Part shown: positions 1-7,988 of the stretch, in pieces
How the letters are laid out: every line of letters starts with the position of its first letter
Numbering within the stretch: position 1 is the stretch's first letter
Assembly: GCF_025143365.1 (NCBI RefSeq)
Contig: NZ_JALXPE010000071.1
Location: forward strand, 1 to 18,817
Origin: Microbacterium sp. p3-SID336
Lineage (GTDB): Bacteria; Actinomycetota; Actinomycetes; Actinomycetales; Microbacteriaceae
Reading direction: 5' to 3'
Length of the DNA stretch: 18,817 nt
Notes under the pieces: model-generated
What the model was told of the DNA's origin: nothing
Databases searched by the model: none
What the model saw: only the letters and a program-made list of their open reading frames with translations
Position numbers and translations under genes: made by a program

Positions 1-34
1 GGGACCCTGTGGGAGAGTAGGACACCGCCGGACT
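1..34 (+). rRNA. rrf: 5S ribosomal RNA, 3' end only (partial)
   Basis: The first bases match the conserved 3' end of actinobacterial 5S rRNA: the GGGAGAGTAGGACACCGCCG segment, which forms the end of helix D/E and the 3' strand of the terminal stem. The rest of the gene lies outside the window to the left. The terminator just downstream and the plus-strand orientation show that this is the tail of an rRNA operon. The exact 3' boundary (about 33-35) is estimated. Confidence 0.85.
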
Positions 35-44
35 CCTTTTAGAC

Positions 45-76
45 AAAATGGCCACCCATCGTTGGGTGGCCATTTT
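45..76 (+). terminator. Rho-independent terminator of the rRNA operon
   Basis: A perfect 14-bp stem (AAAATGGCCACCCA pairing with TGGGTGGCCATTTT) encloses a TCGT tetraloop about ten bases after the 5S rRNA end. The 3' arm ends in TTTT, and the A-tract on the 5' arm makes the hairpin symmetrical, so it could also stop minus-strand transcripts of the convergent regulator gene that ends at 133. Confidence 0.9.
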
Positions 77-132
77 GCGTTAACGCGGCGTGCGTCGTGG
101 CGGATACGCCGTGGATTCGCCGTGGATTCGCG

Positions 133-924
133 TCATCGGGCGAGGCGCCGTTCCAGCAACGCGGCGCTCTCGCGCACGGCCGCGGCGAGCTCGCCCTCAT
201 CGGCCTCGCCACCTGCCCACGTGACAGCGACGGCCGCCAGGGGCCAGTTCGCTCGGTCCCGGACGACTGCTCCCACGGAGCGGAGGCCGTCCGCGACCTC
301 GCCGTCCTCGCGGGCGTAGCCGCGCTCCCGAACCTCTCGCAGAAGCTCGCGCAGCTCTGCGGGGCGTCGCGGACCGCGGCCTGTCCGGTGCGCGAAGGCC
401 GCGGCATTCGGGAAAAGGGCGCGCACCTGCTCTCGCGGCAGTGCAGCGAGCATCGCGCGTCCGCTGGCCGTGAGGTGCGCCGGCAGCCGCACGCCGACAT
501 CGGTGATCAGGGCCGTCCGTCGCGGTGCCCGCTCCTCGACGATATAGAGCACGTCGCTGCCGCTCATCACGGCGAGATGCGCACTCTCGCCGAGCCGGTC
601 GGAGAGCCCAGCGACGACGGGCCGGCCGAGCCGCGCGAGAGGCTGCTGTCGCGCATAGCCGCTCGCCAGCTCGAAGGCCGCGGTGCCCAGGCCCCACCGC
701 TGCTCCTCCTTCACGTGCAGGACGAAGCCGTGCGCCGCCAGCGTGTGCAGCAGATGGTAAACCGTCGATCGGGGGAGGGCGAGCTCACGCGCGATCGCGG
801 AGGCCGCCACTGGCGCAGGCCGTCCCGCGAGGTGGCTGAGGATCCGCAGGGTCTGGTCGGCCGCCGGCACCTGCGCGGATCGACGGCCCTCGTGGGCCGA
901 GGCATTGTCTGGGATCACAGACAC
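133..924 (-). CDS. hutR: IclR-family transcriptional regulator of histidine utilisation (HutR-like)
   Basis: The product is an IclR-type repressor or activator. With the GTG start at 924 it has 263 residues, the usual IclR length. An N-terminal winged helix-turn-helix (about residues 24-70, QTLRILSHLAG through LPRSTVYHLLHTLAAHGFV) is followed by an effector-binding domain (about 85-255) with the family patterns SGYARQQPLARLGRP, HLTASGRAMLA and YAREDGEVADGLRSVGA. It is divergent from hutH, and the dyad at 906-923 at its 5' end resembles the HutR operator known from Corynebacterium, so it probably controls hutHUI and itself. The start is uncertain: GTG at 918, GTG at 936 and ATG at 954 are in frame, and none has a good Shine-Dalgarno site. 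The family call is firm. The hut role rests on context and the operator. Confidence 0.85.
   Translation of the reverse strand: MSVIPDNASAHEGRRSAQVPAADQTLRILSHLAGRPAPVAASAIARELALPRSTVYHLLHTLAAHGFVLHVKEEQRWGLGTAAFELASGYARQQPLARLGRPVVAGLSDRLGESAHLAVMSGSDVLYIVEERAPRRTALITDVGVRLPAHLTASGRAMLAALPREQVRALFPNAAAFAHRTGRGPRRPAELRELLREVRERGYAREDGEVADGLRSVGAVVRDRANWPLAAVAVTWAGGEADEGELAAAVRESAALLERRLAR
906..923. promoter_or_regulatory. Candidate HutR operator between hutR and hutH
   Basis: TGTCTGGGATCACAGACA is a perfect 6-bp inverted repeat with a 6-bp spacer, 53 bp before hutH and overlapping the likely hutR start. On the minus strand its core reads TCTGTGATCCCAGA. The motif reported for the IclR-type regulator HutR of Corynebacterium resistens is, as I recall it, TCTGwwATwCCAGA, which this matches at 12 of 14 positions. 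A site here would control both divergent transcripts. Confidence 0.6.
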
Positions 925-976
925 AGGATGACACACGCCGCCCCCACCGGCCATGTCGGAGGTGTGGAATCGAGGC

Positions 977-2518
977 ATGAGTGATGTCACCCCCGTCGTC
1001 GTCGGCTCCGCCCCGCTCGCCATCGACGCTCTCGTCCAGGTCGCGCGCCACGACGCGCCCGTGCGGATCGACCCTTCCGCCTTCGACCGCGTCGCCGCGA
1101 CCCGCACGGTCATCGACGGACTCGCCGCCGACCCGCACCCGCACTACGGTGTGTCCACCGGCTTTGGCGCCCTGGCCACCACCTTCATCGCACCGGACCG
1201 TCGGCTGCAGCTGCAGGCGAGCCTCATCCGGTCCCACGCCGCCGGCACCGGCGCGGAGGTCGAGCGAGAGGTGGTGCGCGGGCTGCAGCTCCTCCGCCTG
1301 CAGACGCTCGCCTCAGGGCGCACGGGCGTACGGCCGGTCGTCGTGGAGACGCACGCGGCGATGCTCAACGCCGGGATCGTCCCGGTCGTGCGCGAGTACG
1401 GATCGCTCGGCTGCTCCGGCGACCTCGCGCCCCTGGCGCACATCGCTCTCGCCGCGATGGGGGAGGGCGAGGTGCGCGACGCCTCCGGCTCCCTGCTCCC
1501 TGCAGCCGAGGCGCTGGCGGCAGCCGGCATCGCCCCGGTCACCCTCGTGGAGAAGGAGGGACTCGCCCTCATCAACGGCACCGACGGCATGCTCGGCATG
1601 CTCGCGCTGGCACTGCACGACCTCGACACGCTGCTCTTCACGGCCGACATCGCCGCCGCGATGTCCGTCGAGTCGCAGCTCGGCACGGATGCCGTGTTCG
1701 CCGCGGATCTGATGGCGCTGCGTCCGCAGGCCGGCCAGGCTGTCTCAGCCGGCAACCTCCGTGCGCTCCTCGCCGCCTCGCCGATGGTGGCCAGCCATAA
1801 GGGCCCGGAGGACGGACGGGTGCAGGACGCCTACTCCCTCCGGTGCTCGCCGCAGGTGCATGGCGCGGCGCGGGACACCGTCGCGCATGCGAGCATCATC
1901 GCGGAACGCGAGCTGGCCAGCGTGATCGACAACCCCGTCATCACGCTCGACGGCCGCATCGAGTCCAACGGCAACTTCCACGGAGCCCCGGTGGCGGCCG
2001 TGCTCGACTTCCTGGCCATCTCGGTCGCCGACGTCGCCTCGATGTCGGAGCGGCGTACCGATCGCGCGCTGGACCCCGCGCGCAGCCATGGTCTCCCGCC
2101 GTTCCTCGCCGCCGAGGTCGGCGTCGACTCCGGCCTGATGATCGCACAGTATGCCGCGGCGGGCATCGTGTCCGAGCTCAAGCGTCTCGCGGTGCCGGCC
2201 TCGGTCGACTCCATTCCCTCCTCCGCGATGCAGGAGGACCACGTCTCGATGGGCTGGGCGGCCGCCCGCAAACTGCGCCGCGCCCTCGACGGACTCTCCC
2301 GCGTCCTCGCGATCGAGATCCTCACCGCCGCCAGGGCGCTGGATCTGCGTGCGCCCCTCGAAGCAGGACCCGCCACTGGGGCCGTCCGAGACCTGGTGCG
2401 CACCGTCGCGGCGGGACCCGGCGCCGATCACTACCTCTCACCGGACATGGAAGCCGTGACCGCACTCGTCACCTCGGGCGACGTCGCCCGCATCGCGAAG
2501 GAGCACATGCATGACTGA
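977..2518 (+). CDS. hutH: Histidine ammonia-lyase (histidase)
   Basis: A cytosolic enzyme that removes ammonia from L-histidine to give trans-urocanate, the first step of the Hut pathway. The product has 513 residues, the usual length. Visible family motifs are HYGVSTGFG (Tyr57 corresponds to the catalytic tyrosine), [14 protein letters not shown] (Cys146-Ser147-Gly148 would cyclise to the MIO electrophile; many homologues have Ala-Ser-Gly), SNGNFHGAP, and [12 protein letters not shown] near the C-terminus. The ATG at 977 was chosen because the protein then begins like family members. An in-frame ATG at 953 would add eight residues and lacks a ribosome site. It is the first gene of an overlapping hutHUI operon: its stop overlaps hutU by 8 bp. 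Regulation is likely through the HutR dyad upstream. Confidence 0.95.
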   Translation: MSDVTPVVVGSAPLAIDALVQVARHDAPVRIDPSAFDRVAATRTVIDGLAADPHPHYGVSTGFGALATTFIAPDRRLQLQASLIRSHAAGTGAEVEREVVRGLQLLRLQTLASGRTGVRPVVVETHAAMLNAGIVPVVREYGSLGCSGDLAPLAHIALAAMGEGEVRDASGSLLPAAEALAAAGIAPVTLVEKEGLALINGTDGMLGMLALALHDLDTLLFTADIAAAMSVESQLGTDAVFAADLMALRPQAGQAVSAGNLRALLAASPMVASHKGPEDGRVQDAYSLRCSPQVHGAARDTVAHASIIAERELASVIDNPVITLDGRIESNGNFHGAPVAAVLDFLAISVADVASMSERRTDRALDPARSHGLPPFLAAEVGVDSGLMIAQYAAAGIVSELKRLAVPASVDSIPSSAMQEDHVSMGWAAARKLRRALDGLSRVLAIEILTAARALDLRAPLEAGPATGAVRDLVRTVAAGPGADHYLSPDMEAVTALVTSGDVARIAKEHMHD

Positions 2519-4175
2519 CGCAGCACAGGCCCAGGCCAGGGTCGTCCGCGCACCGCGAGGCGACCGGCTGACCGCCAAGAGCTGGGGCGCCGAAGCCGCC
2601 AAGCGGATGCTGATGAACAACCTGGACCCCGAGGTCGCGGAGCATCCCGAGGACCTCGTGGTCTACGGCGGCACGGGGAAGGCCGCACGGAGCTGGGCCG
2701 CCTACGACGCGATCATCCGCACACTCGATGAGCTCGAGCCGGACGAGACGCTGCTCGTGCAATCCGGCAAGCCGGTGGGCGTGTTCCGCACGCACGAGTG
2801 GGCGCCGCGGGTCCTCATCGCCAACTCGAACCTCGTGGGCGACTGGGCGACGTGGCCGGAGTTCCGGAGACTCGAAGAGCTCGGACTCACGATGTACGGG
2901 CAGATGACCGCGGGTTCGTGGATCTACATCGGCACGCAGGGCATCCTGCAGGGGACCTACGAGACCTTCGCGGCGGTAGCCCGTTCGCTCGGAAGGGATT
3001 CCCTGCGGGGGACTCTGACCCTCACGGGCGGCGCCGGAGGCATGGGCGGTGCGCAGCCGCTCGCCGTGACTCTCAACGAGGGCGCGGTGCTGATCGTCGA
3101 TGTGGACGAGACCCGGCTCGCGCGGCGGGTCGAGCATCGATACCTCGACGAGTACACGACTGATCTCGACGCAGCCGTGGAGAGGGTGGTGGCTGCGAAG
3201 GAAGCCGGTGAGGCGCTGTCCGTCGGAGTGGTCGGCAACGCGGCGGAGATCTTCCCCGAGCTGCTCCGCCGCGGCGTTCCCATCGACGTCGTCACGGATC
3301 AGACCAGTGCGCATGACCCGCTCGCCTACCTGCCGATCGGCATCACTGTGGACCGCTGGAGGGCGGAGGCGGAACGCGACCCCGAGGAGTTCACCCGGCG
3401 GTCGCGCGCATCGATGGCAGCGCACGTCGCGGCGATGGTGGCGTTCCAGGATGCGGGCGCCGCCGTGTTCGACTACGGCAACTCGATCAGGGCCGAAGCG
3501 CAGCTGGGCGGCTTCGATCGGGCGTTCGCGTTCCCCGGCTTCGTCCCGGCGTACATCCGTCCGCAGTTCGAGGAAGGGCGCGGGCCGTTCCGGTGGGTGG
3601 CGCTGTCGGGCGACCCGGAGGACATCTACAAGACCGACCGCGCGATCGCCGAGCTGTTCCCCGAGGACGCCGCTCTCCACCGCTGGCTCGACAAGGCCGG
3701 CTCGGCCGTGCACTTCGAGGGGCTGCCCGCACGGATCTGCTGGCTCGGGTACAAGGAACGTCACCTCGCGGGCCTCCGGTTCAACGAGATGGTCGCGTCC
3801 GGCGAGCTGTCGGCGCCCATCGTGATCGGCCGTGATCATCTCGACTCCGGTTCGGTCGCCTCTCCGTACCGCGAGACGGAGGCGATGAAGGACGGATCCG
3901 ACGCGATCGCGGACTGGCCTCTGCTCAACGCGCTGCTGAACACGGCGTCCGGCGCCTCCTGGGTGTCGCTGCATCATGGGGGCGGCGTCGGCATCGGCCG
4001 ATCCCTCCACGCGGGGCAGGTCACCGTGGCCGACGGCTCGGAACTCGCGGCCGCGAAGCTCGAGCGGGTGCTGACCAACGACCCCGGCACCGGGGTGATG
4101 CGGCATGTGGATGCCGGCTACGAGCACGCCCGCGAGGTCGCCCGCGACCGCGGACTCGAGGTGCCGATGCTGTGA
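2511..4175 (+). CDS. hutU: Urocanate hydratase (urocanase)
   Basis: Converts urocanate to 4-imidazolone-5-propionate with a tightly bound NAD+, the second Hut step. The product has 554 residues, typical for HutU. Motifs in order are [12 protein letters not shown] (about 51-62), [17 protein letters not shown] (85-101), the glycine-rich NAD-binding [15 protein letters not shown] (171-185), DQTSAHDPL (263-271), [17 protein letters not shown] (360-376) and ARICWLG, whose Cys410 matches the number and context of the catalytic cysteine of Pseudomonas putida urocanase. The start ATG lies inside the hutH 3' end (8-bp overlap) with a good AAGGAG site at 2498-2503. It overlaps hutI by 4 bp, so the three genes are almost certainly co-translated. 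Confidence 0.97.
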   Translation: MTDAAQAQARVVRAPRGDRLTAKSWGAEAAKRMLMNNLDPEVAEHPEDLVVYGGTGKAARSWAAYDAIIRTLDELEPDETLLVQSGKPVGVFRTHEWAPRVLIANSNLVGDWATWPEFRRLEELGLTMYGQMTAGSWIYIGTQGILQGTYETFAAVARSLGRDSLRGTLTLTGGAGGMGGAQPLAVTLNEGAVLIVDVDETRLARRVEHRYLDEYTTDLDAAVERVVAAKEAGEALSVGVVGNAAEIFPELLRRGVPIDVVTDQTSAHDPLAYLPIGITVDRWRAEAERDPEEFTRRSRASMAAHVAAMVAFQDAGAAVFDYGNSIRAEAQLGGFDRAFAFPGFVPAYIRPQFEEGRGPFRWVALSGDPEDIYKTDRAIAELFPEDAALHRWLDKAGSAVHFEGLPARICWLGYKERHLAGLRFNEMVASGELSAPIVIGRDHLDSGSVASPYRETEAMKDGSDAIADWPLLNALLNTASGASWVSLHHGGGVGIGRSLHAGQVTVADGSELAAAKLERVLTNDPGTGVMRHVDAGYEHAREVARDRGLEVPML

Positions 4176-5347
4176 ACACCACGCTGCTCACCGGCATCGG
4201 TGAACTGACGACGAACACCGCGGCGCCCGGGGACCCCTGCGGCACGCTCCCTGATGCGGCCGTGCTGATCGAGGGCGACCGCATCGCCTGGGTGGGCGCC
4301 GCCGTCGACGCCCCCACCGCGACCACGGTGATCGACGCCGGCGGCCGGGCGGTGATCCCCGGGTTCGTCGACAGCCACAGCCACCTGGTCTTCGCGGGCG
4401 ACCGTGCCGCGGAGTTCGAGGCTCGGATGGCCGGGCGTCCCTATACGGCTGGCGGCATCCGCTCCACCGTCGCCGCCACCCGCGCCGCGACGGACGACGA
4501 GCTCCGCGCGCGCCTGAACGGCTTCGTCGCCGAACTCCTCGCACAGGGCACCACGACCGTCGAGATCAAGAGCGGCTACGGACTCAGCGTCGCCGACGAG
4601 GAGCGCCTCGTGCGTCTCGCGGCCGAGGTCACCCCCGAGGTGACGTTCCTGGGCGCGCACGTCGTGCCGACCGAGTACACCGACCGTGCAGACGCCTACG
4701 TCGACCTCGTGGTGGGGCCCATGCTGGACGCCTGCGCTCCCTTCTCACGGTGGATCGACGTGTTCTGCGAGACCGGCGCCTTCACGGTCGCGCAGTCCCG
4801 GCGGGTGCTGGAGGCCGGGATCGCCCGTGGCCTCGCGCCCCGCGTGCACGCGAGTCAGCTCGGCCCCGGTGACGGCGTGCGGCTCGCCGTCGAGCTCGGC
4901 GCCGCGTCCATCGACCACGGCACCTACCTGACCGAGGCCGACGTGACAGCGCTCGCGGTGTCCGACACGGTGCTCACGCTGCTGCCGGGCGTGGAGTTCT
5001 CCACGCGGCAGCCGTACCCGGACGCTCGCCGACTCCTCGACGCCGGGGTGACGGTAGCGCTCGCGTGCGACACCAACCCGGGGTCGAGCTTCACCTCGTC
5101 GATGCCGTTCTGCATCGCCATCGCGGTGCGCGACATGGGCCTGACGCCCGCGGAGGCGGTGTGGGCCGCGACCGCGGGTGGGGCGCTGGCGCTGCGCCGC
5201 GACGACATCGGCGCGATCGCACCCGGGCGCCGGGCCGACCTGGTGCTGCTCGACGCGCCGACGCGGATCCACCTGGCGTACCGCCCCGGCGTGCCCCTGG
5301 TGGACCGGGTCTGGAAGGACGGCGTGCTCCGGTTCACTGCGCGCTGA
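4172..5347 (+). CDS. hutI: Imidazolonepropionase
   Basis: A metal-dependent amidohydrolase that opens 4-imidazolone-5-propionate to N-formimidoyl-L-glutamate, the third Hut step. The product has 391 residues. The metal-site pattern is intact: His69 and His71 in [12 protein letters not shown], His226 in [10 protein letters not shown], and Asp300 in [16 protein letters not shown] (132-138), GAHVVPTEY (161-169) and SIDHGTYL (247-254) are further family signatures. The C-terminal strand ([13 protein letters not shown]) completes the composite beta domain of amidohydrolases. The GTG start overlaps the hutU stop as GTGA, indicating translational coupling. It is the last gene of the plus-strand hut operon and converges on hutG with 26 bp between the stops. 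Confidence 0.96.
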   Translation: MNTTLLTGIGELTTNTAAPGDPCGTLPDAAVLIEGDRIAWVGAAVDAPTATTVIDAGGRAVIPGFVDSHSHLVFAGDRAAEFEARMAGRPYTAGGIRSTVAATRAATDDELRARLNGFVAELLAQGTTTVEIKSGYGLSVADEERLVRLAAEVTPEVTFLGAHVVPTEYTDRADAYVDLVVGPMLDACAPFSRWIDVFCETGAFTVAQSRRVLEAGIARGLAPRVHASQLGPGDGVRLAVELGAASIDHGTYLTEADVTALAVSDTVLTLLPGVEFSTRQPYPDARRLLDAGVTVALACDTNPGSSFTSSMPFCIAIAVRDMGLTPAEAVWAATAGGALALRRDDIGAIAPGRRADLVLLDAPTRIHLAYRPGVPLVDRVWKDGVLRFTAR

Positions 5348-5373
5348 CGCATGCGCGACTGCCCGTGGCGCGC

Positions 5374-6291
5374 TCAGCCCCGGACGGCGAGCCCGGCCAG
5401 CAGCTCCAGCACGCACAGGGCGGCGAGACGCACCGTGCGGCCGTCGGCGGCATCGGTGGTGGCGTCCACTTCGGCGATGTCCGCGCTGACCACTCGGGAG
5501 TCGGCGGCCACCGCACGCGTCAGCGCGCGCAGCTCCCACGCCTGCAGCCCGCCGGGGACGCTCGCCGGGCAGCCGGGCGCGACGGAGCGGTCGCACACGT
5601 CGACGTCGATGTCGAGGTGGATGCGGGGATCGGCGCCCGCTCCGGCGACCTCGAGCGCCTCGGCCACCACGTCGGCCGTGCCACGCTGACGCACCTCGTC
5701 GAGCGTGATCACGCGGATGCCCCACTCCGCCGCTCGCTGCGCATAGGCGGCGGAGTTCGCGAAGTCGGCGAGCCCGATCTGCACGATGCGCGTCGGCTCC
5801 ACGACGGTCGTCGGCACGGTCGCGGCGACCGGGCTGTCCTGCACCAGACGGCGGACGGGGGTGCCGTTGGAGACCCCGTCACGCAGATCGAAGTGCGCAT
5901 CGAAGGTGATGAGACCGGTCGCGCGGGAACCCAGGGCGACGGGGTAGGTCAGGGAGTTGTCGCCGCCGAGCGCCACCACCAGAGAGGTGGCTGCGGAGAG
6001 CTCGCGCACGCGGCTGATCGCGTTCGCCTCCCCGGTCTCCCCGTCGGGCTCATCGACGTCTCCGGCGTCGGCGATCCGCAGGACCTCGTTCAGATCCTGC
6101 ACCGGCGGGCCGAGCACGGTCGTGCCGTAGCGCGGAAGCGCCTCGCGGATCGCGGCGGGCGTGGCATGGGCCCCCGTGGGGGACAGGGAGGTGCGCCATG
6201 TCGGAACCCCGAGCAGCACGGCGTCGGCGGTCCCGTCGAATGCCGGCCAGGAGCCCGCCCGCGGCCAGAGCGGATCGTGGGACAGTGTCAT
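5374..6291 (-). CDS. hutG: Formimidoylglutamase (arginase/agmatinase family)
   Basis: Expected to hydrolyse N-formimidoyl-L-glutamate to glutamate and formamide, the last Hut step. The product has 305 residues of the ureohydrolase fold. Metal-site motifs are visible: GGDNS (109-113), DAHFD (131-135) and DVDVCD (229-234, Asp229 and Asp231). Two positions usually His are Asn here: Asn112 in GGDNS (commonly GGDHS) and Asn142 in SNGTPVRRL (commonly SHGTPFR). From memory, other actinobacterial HutG-like proteins carry these changes, so I treat it as a subfamily trait rather than decay. The start lies one base after the stop of the DUF445 gene, so it is expressed as its second cistron, on the opposite strand from hutHUI. 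The substrate is inferred from the hut context; the fold is certain. Confidence 0.88.
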   Translation of the reverse strand: MTLSHDPLWPRAGSWPAFDGTADAVLLGVPTWRTSLSPTGAHATPAAIREALPRYGTTVLGPPVQDLNEVLRIADAGDVDEPDGETGEANAISRVRELSAATSLVVALGGDNSLTYPVALGSRATGLITFDAHFDLRDGVSNGTPVRRLVQDSPVAATVPTTVVEPTRIVQIGLADFANSAAYAQRAAEWGIRVITLDEVRQRGTADVVAEALEVAGAGADPRIHLDIDVDVCDRSVAPGCPASVPGGLQAWELRALTRAVAADSRVVSADIAEVDATTDAADGRTVRLAALCVLELLAGLAVRG

Positions 6292-6292
6292 G

Positions 6293-7570
6293 TCAGACTC
6301 CCGGGATCAGGGCGTGGGCGATGGTGAAGATGGCGAGTCCGGCGAGCGCTCCCACCACGGTGCCGTTCAGCCGGATGTACTGCAGGTCCCTGCCCACCAT
6401 GAGCTCGATCTTCTCGGTCGTCTCGGCCGGATCCCAGCGCTCGACCGTGTCCGTGATGATCGACGCGATGTCGTGACGGTACCGGTCCACCAGGAACACC
6501 GCAGCGTCGGAGATCCAGGTGTCGACGCGGCGCTGCAGCGCTGCATCCGTCGTCAGCCGCTCGCCCACCTCCTGCAGCGCCTGCACCGCTCGCCGGCGGA
6601 GCCCGCTCTCGGGGTCGGCGAGGGAGGTCAGCAGCCCGTTCTTGGCGGTGTTCCACGCCTCGGCGGCCAGGGCACCGACGCGCGGGCTGTCGAACAGCGA
6701 GGCCTTGGCGTTCTCCAGCTTCGCGCGCGTGGCCGGGTCGTTCTGCAGGTTGTCCGCCAGCCGGGACAGATAGCCGTCGACGGCCAGGCGCGCGGGGTGC
6801 TTCGGGTCGGCCTGCACGGCGCGGACGAACTTCACCGCCTCGTTGTAGATGGTGTCGTCGACGAGGCGGTGCGCGAGCTTGGGAACCCATCCCGGCAGGC
6901 GCCGCGAGACGAGTCCGCTGAACGACGCGGCGTTCGCGTCGAGCCATCGCCCGATGCTGTCGACGGCGAGGTCCACGGCGCCGTGGTGCGCCTCCGCTTC
7001 GACGATCCGCTCCAGCCAGGCCCCCGCCGGCGGCCCCCACTCCGGATCCACCAGGTGCTCCCGCGCGAGATCGGTCAGCAGGTCTCGCACGTCGTCGTCG
7101 CTCAGGGCGTTCAGCACCGCGGTCGCGATGGTCGCTCCCTCGGCGGCGACGCGCTCGGCATGCGGCTCCTCGCGCAGCCACTCCCCGGCGCGCAGCGCGA
7201 TCGCGGTGGACGCCAGCTTGGTGCGCACCACGTCAGCGGCGAGGAAGTTCGTCTCCACGAACTCGCCCAGGGTGCGCCCGATCTCGTCCTTGCGGTTCGG
7301 GATGATCGCGGTGTGCGGGATCGGCAGCCCGAGCGGACGCCGGAACAGCGCGGTCACCGCGAACCAATCGGCCAGGGCGCCCACCATGCCGCCCTCGGCT
7401 GCCGCCCGCACATACGAGAGCCAGCCGACGCGTTCTTGGAAGGCGAAGGCGATCACGAACGCGACGGCCATGAACAGCAGCGCGCCCAGCGCGACCGCCT
7501 TCATCCGCCGCAGGGCACGGCGGCGCTCCTGATCGGCGAGAGAGAGCAGCGTCGTGGGTGTTCGCGGCAT
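6293..7570 (-). CDS. DUF445 family membrane protein
   Basis: The product has 425 residues and belongs to the DUF445 (YjiN/YheB-like) family of unknown biochemical function. After a basic N-terminus (QERRRALRRMK) comes a transmembrane helix at about 23-45 (AVALGALLFMAVAFVIAFAF). Then comes the family signature AAAEGGMVGALADWFAVTALFRRPLGLPIPHTAIIP (written in one-letter code over residues 56-91), followed by a long helical soluble region rich in repeated 'lavdsIgrwldan'-type segments. It closes with the second signature RLNGTVVGALAGLAIFTIAH, a C-terminal transmembrane helix. The ATG has an AAAGGA site seven bases upstream. It is the first gene of a two-gene unit with hutG, and a role in histidine breakdown is not known. 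It diverges from the CsoR-type gene. Confidence 0.9.
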   Translation of the reverse strand: MPRTPTTLLSLADQERRRALRRMKAVALGALLFMAVAFVIAFAFQERVGWLSYVRAAAEGGMVGALADWFAVTALFRRPLGLPIPHTAIIPNRKDEIGRTLGEFVETNFLAADVVRTKLASTAIALRAGEWLREEPHAERVAAEGATIATAVLNALSDDDVRDLLTDLAREHLVDPEWGPPAGAWLERIVEAEAHHGAVDLAVDSIGRWLDANAASFSGLVSRRLPGWVPKLAHRLVDDTIYNEAVKFVRAVQADPKHPARLAVDGYLSRLADNLQNDPATRAKLENAKASLFDSPRVGALAAEAWNTAKNGLLTSLADPESGLRRRAVQALQEVGERLTTDAALQRRVDTWISDAAVFLVDRYRHDIASIITDTVERWDPAETTEKIELMVGRDLQYIRLNGTVVGALAGLAIFTIAHALIPGV

Positions 7571-7594
7571 GACGTCATCCTTTCACGGGGCGAG

Positions 7595-7600
7595 TACCCT
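7595..7600 (+). promoter_or_regulatory. Predicted -10 box of a leaderless csoR-type transcript
   Basis: TACCCT fits the actinobacterial TANNNT -10 consensus and ends exactly six bases before the GTG start at 7607, the spacing expected when transcription begins at the start codon. No Shine-Dalgarno site is present before that GTG, which supports a leaderless mRNA. No convincing -35 box is visible. Confidence 0.5.
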
Positions 7601-7606
7601 CGATAC

Positions 7607-7879
7607 GTGATCGAAGACATCAAGAAGCGCGCCCTGCATCGCACCAGCATCCTCGAAGGTCAGATGCGCGGCGTCGCGCGGATGATCGAGAACGAAGAGT
7701 ACTGCATGGACATCATCACCCAGTCGCGGGCGATCCAGCGCTCGCTGGAGTCCCTGAACCGCCTGCTGCTGGAGAACCACCTCCGCACGCACGTGACGCA
7801 CATGTTCGAAGCCGGAGGGGAGGAACGCGACAAGGCCGTGCTCGAACTGCTCAAGGCCTTCGACTTCGACTCGAAGTAG
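7607..7879 (+). CDS. CsoR/RcnR (DUF156) family metal-sensing transcriptional repressor
   Basis: A 90-residue all-helical repressor of the CsoR/RcnR/FrmR family, which binds operator DNA as a tetramer and lets go on metal or aldehyde/sulfur binding. The helix 1 signature KKRALHRTSILEGQMRGVARM (about 6-26) and helix 2 EEYCMDIITQSRAIQRSL are clear. The sensing residues align as Cys33, His58 and His62 (ENHLRTHV). Copper-sensing CsoR has Cys-His-Cys, so His62 makes this site look more like the nickel/cobalt sensors RcnR and InrS, and the metal is unknown. The GTG start is set by the -10 box and by the family N-terminus; the frame stays open far upstream only because of high GC. It is divergent from the DUF445 gene and has no metal exporter or chaperone beside it. 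Confidence 0.88.
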   Translation: MIEDIKKRALHRTSILEGQMRGVARMIENEEYCMDIITQSRAIQRSLESLNRLLLENHLRTHVTHMFEAGGEERDKAVLELLKAFDFDSK

Positions 7880-7894
7880 CCCGTCGGGCGCGGC

Positions 7895-7984
7895 TCAGCC
7901 GACCGCTTCGTCCGCCACCGTCAGGGCCTCGTCGATCGCAGCCAGACCGCGCACGAGCTCGTCCTCCTCGATCACCAGCGGGCG
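7895..7984 (-). pseudogene. 3' remnant of a class III (PLP-dependent) aminotransferase
   Basis: The minus strand here reads RPLVIEEDELVRGL, then AAIDEALTVADEAVG and a TGA stop. This is the characteristic C-terminus of class III aminotransferases of the GabT/aspartate-aminotransferase-family type ('PPLVIxEDEL..GL..IDEAL'). Only about 29 codons survive. There is no start codon or PLP-lysine region, and the homology stops at the end of the lrp gene. The remnant lies immediately after the lrp stop on the same strand, so a deletion seems to have removed nearly the whole gene. Recognition is from memory of the family pattern, without alignment. Confidence 0.65.
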
Positions 7985-7988
7985 CCGG

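Noticed and set aside
6161..7606. Plus-strand upstream extension of the csoR-type gene
   Set aside because: The frame is open only by high GC opposite DUF445. Family homology begins at 7607, next to a -10 box.
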